Positions 5,819 to 5,898 of a stretch of DNA of 5,898 nt are shown piece after piece (positions within the stretch are counted from its first letter, which is position 1; every line of letters begins with the position of its first letter). The notes under the pieces were generated by a model. It was not told the origin of the DNA. It made no database searches and saw only the letters and a list, made by a program, of their open reading frames with translations. The stretch is from Bacillota bacterium (GTDB taxonomy: Bacteria; Bacillota; Clostridia; Peptostreptococcales; Thermotaleaceae): positions 1 to 5,898 of the forward strand of contig JAMNXX010000125.1 of the NCBI GenBank assembly GCA_023623095.1, read 5' to 3'. The position numbers were made by a program, and so were the translations under genes.

Positions 5819-5898
5819 ATGTGGGAATTATATGATGCTTTGATTGAAGGAATTCCAAGCAACATAAAGGTAGAATACAGCATCGCCGGCGTGTATCG
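5819..5898 (+). CDS. DUF4213/DUF364 protein, putative heavy-metal chelation family (N-terminal fragment, cut by window edge)
   Basis: Twenty-six codons and two bases are present before the window ends. The start, MWELYDALIEGIP followed by a short Val/Ile-rich strand, is very typical of the N-terminal DUF4213 domain that precedes DUF364. A Desulfitobacterium member of this family has a known structure, with an enolase N-terminal-like domain joined to a Rossmann-like domain and a proposed role in heavy-metal chelation. ATG at 5819 has a strong Shine-Dalgarno GGGAGG (5805-5810) 8 nt upstream. Such genes often sit beside FecB/FecCD transporters, which fits this locus. Function is unproven and the fragment is short, but the opening motif is distinctive. 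Confidence 0.7.
   Translation, partial: MWELYDALIEGIPSNIKVEYSIAGVY

Noticed and set aside
5593..5883. 96-codon minus-strand ORF opposite the NTPase
   Set aside because: It is antisense to a well-supported gene with P-loop motifs, lacks a ribosome-binding site and has no recognisable domain.

Overview
The window looks like chromosomal DNA of a low-GC Gram-positive bacterium (Bacillota, probably an anaerobic clostridial lineage). Shine-Dalgarno sites are strong and purine-rich, promoters are SigA-like, there is a Gram-positive style lipoprotein signal, and the proteins read like clostridial families. I cannot name a genus. No mobile element, CRISPR array, tRNA or rRNA is visible.

Left part (1-1573): the first codons of an ABC transporter gene run off the left edge on the minus strand (1-65). 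Its start codon has no adjacent Shine-Dalgarno; a perfect 12-bp inverted repeat sits directly upstream, with a purine-rich Shine-Dalgarno-like tract on its far side. Next comes a complete meso-diaminopimelate dehydrogenase gene (ddh, 335-1312, minus). It has its own promoter and a leader of about 140 nt with two small hairpins.

Central and right part (1574-5898): this is a metal or oxyanion uptake locus. A FecB/BtuF-type substrate-binding lipoprotein (1574-2665, minus) is transcribed divergently from a FecCD-type permease (2985-4043) and its FepC-type ATPase (4050-4826). Convergent with the ATPase is a single-domain ModE-type regulator (4839-5177, minus). Divergent from the regulator are a THEP1-like P-loop NTPase (5240-5779) and the start of a DUF4213/DUF364 protein (from 5819, cut by the right edge). 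The ModE-like regulator makes molybdate or tungstate the best guess for the substrate, by analogy with the MolABC class of FecCD-type oxyanion importers. Iron chelate, haem or cobalamin are not excluded.

The 319-bp divergent spacer (2666-2984) is the most informative non-coding stretch. Each of the two opposed promoters has an exact TTGACA -35 box and 17-bp spacing. A 15-nt repeat (TGCGAGWATAATGAC) lies just downstream of each -10 box, as expected if one repressor controls both halves of the transporter.
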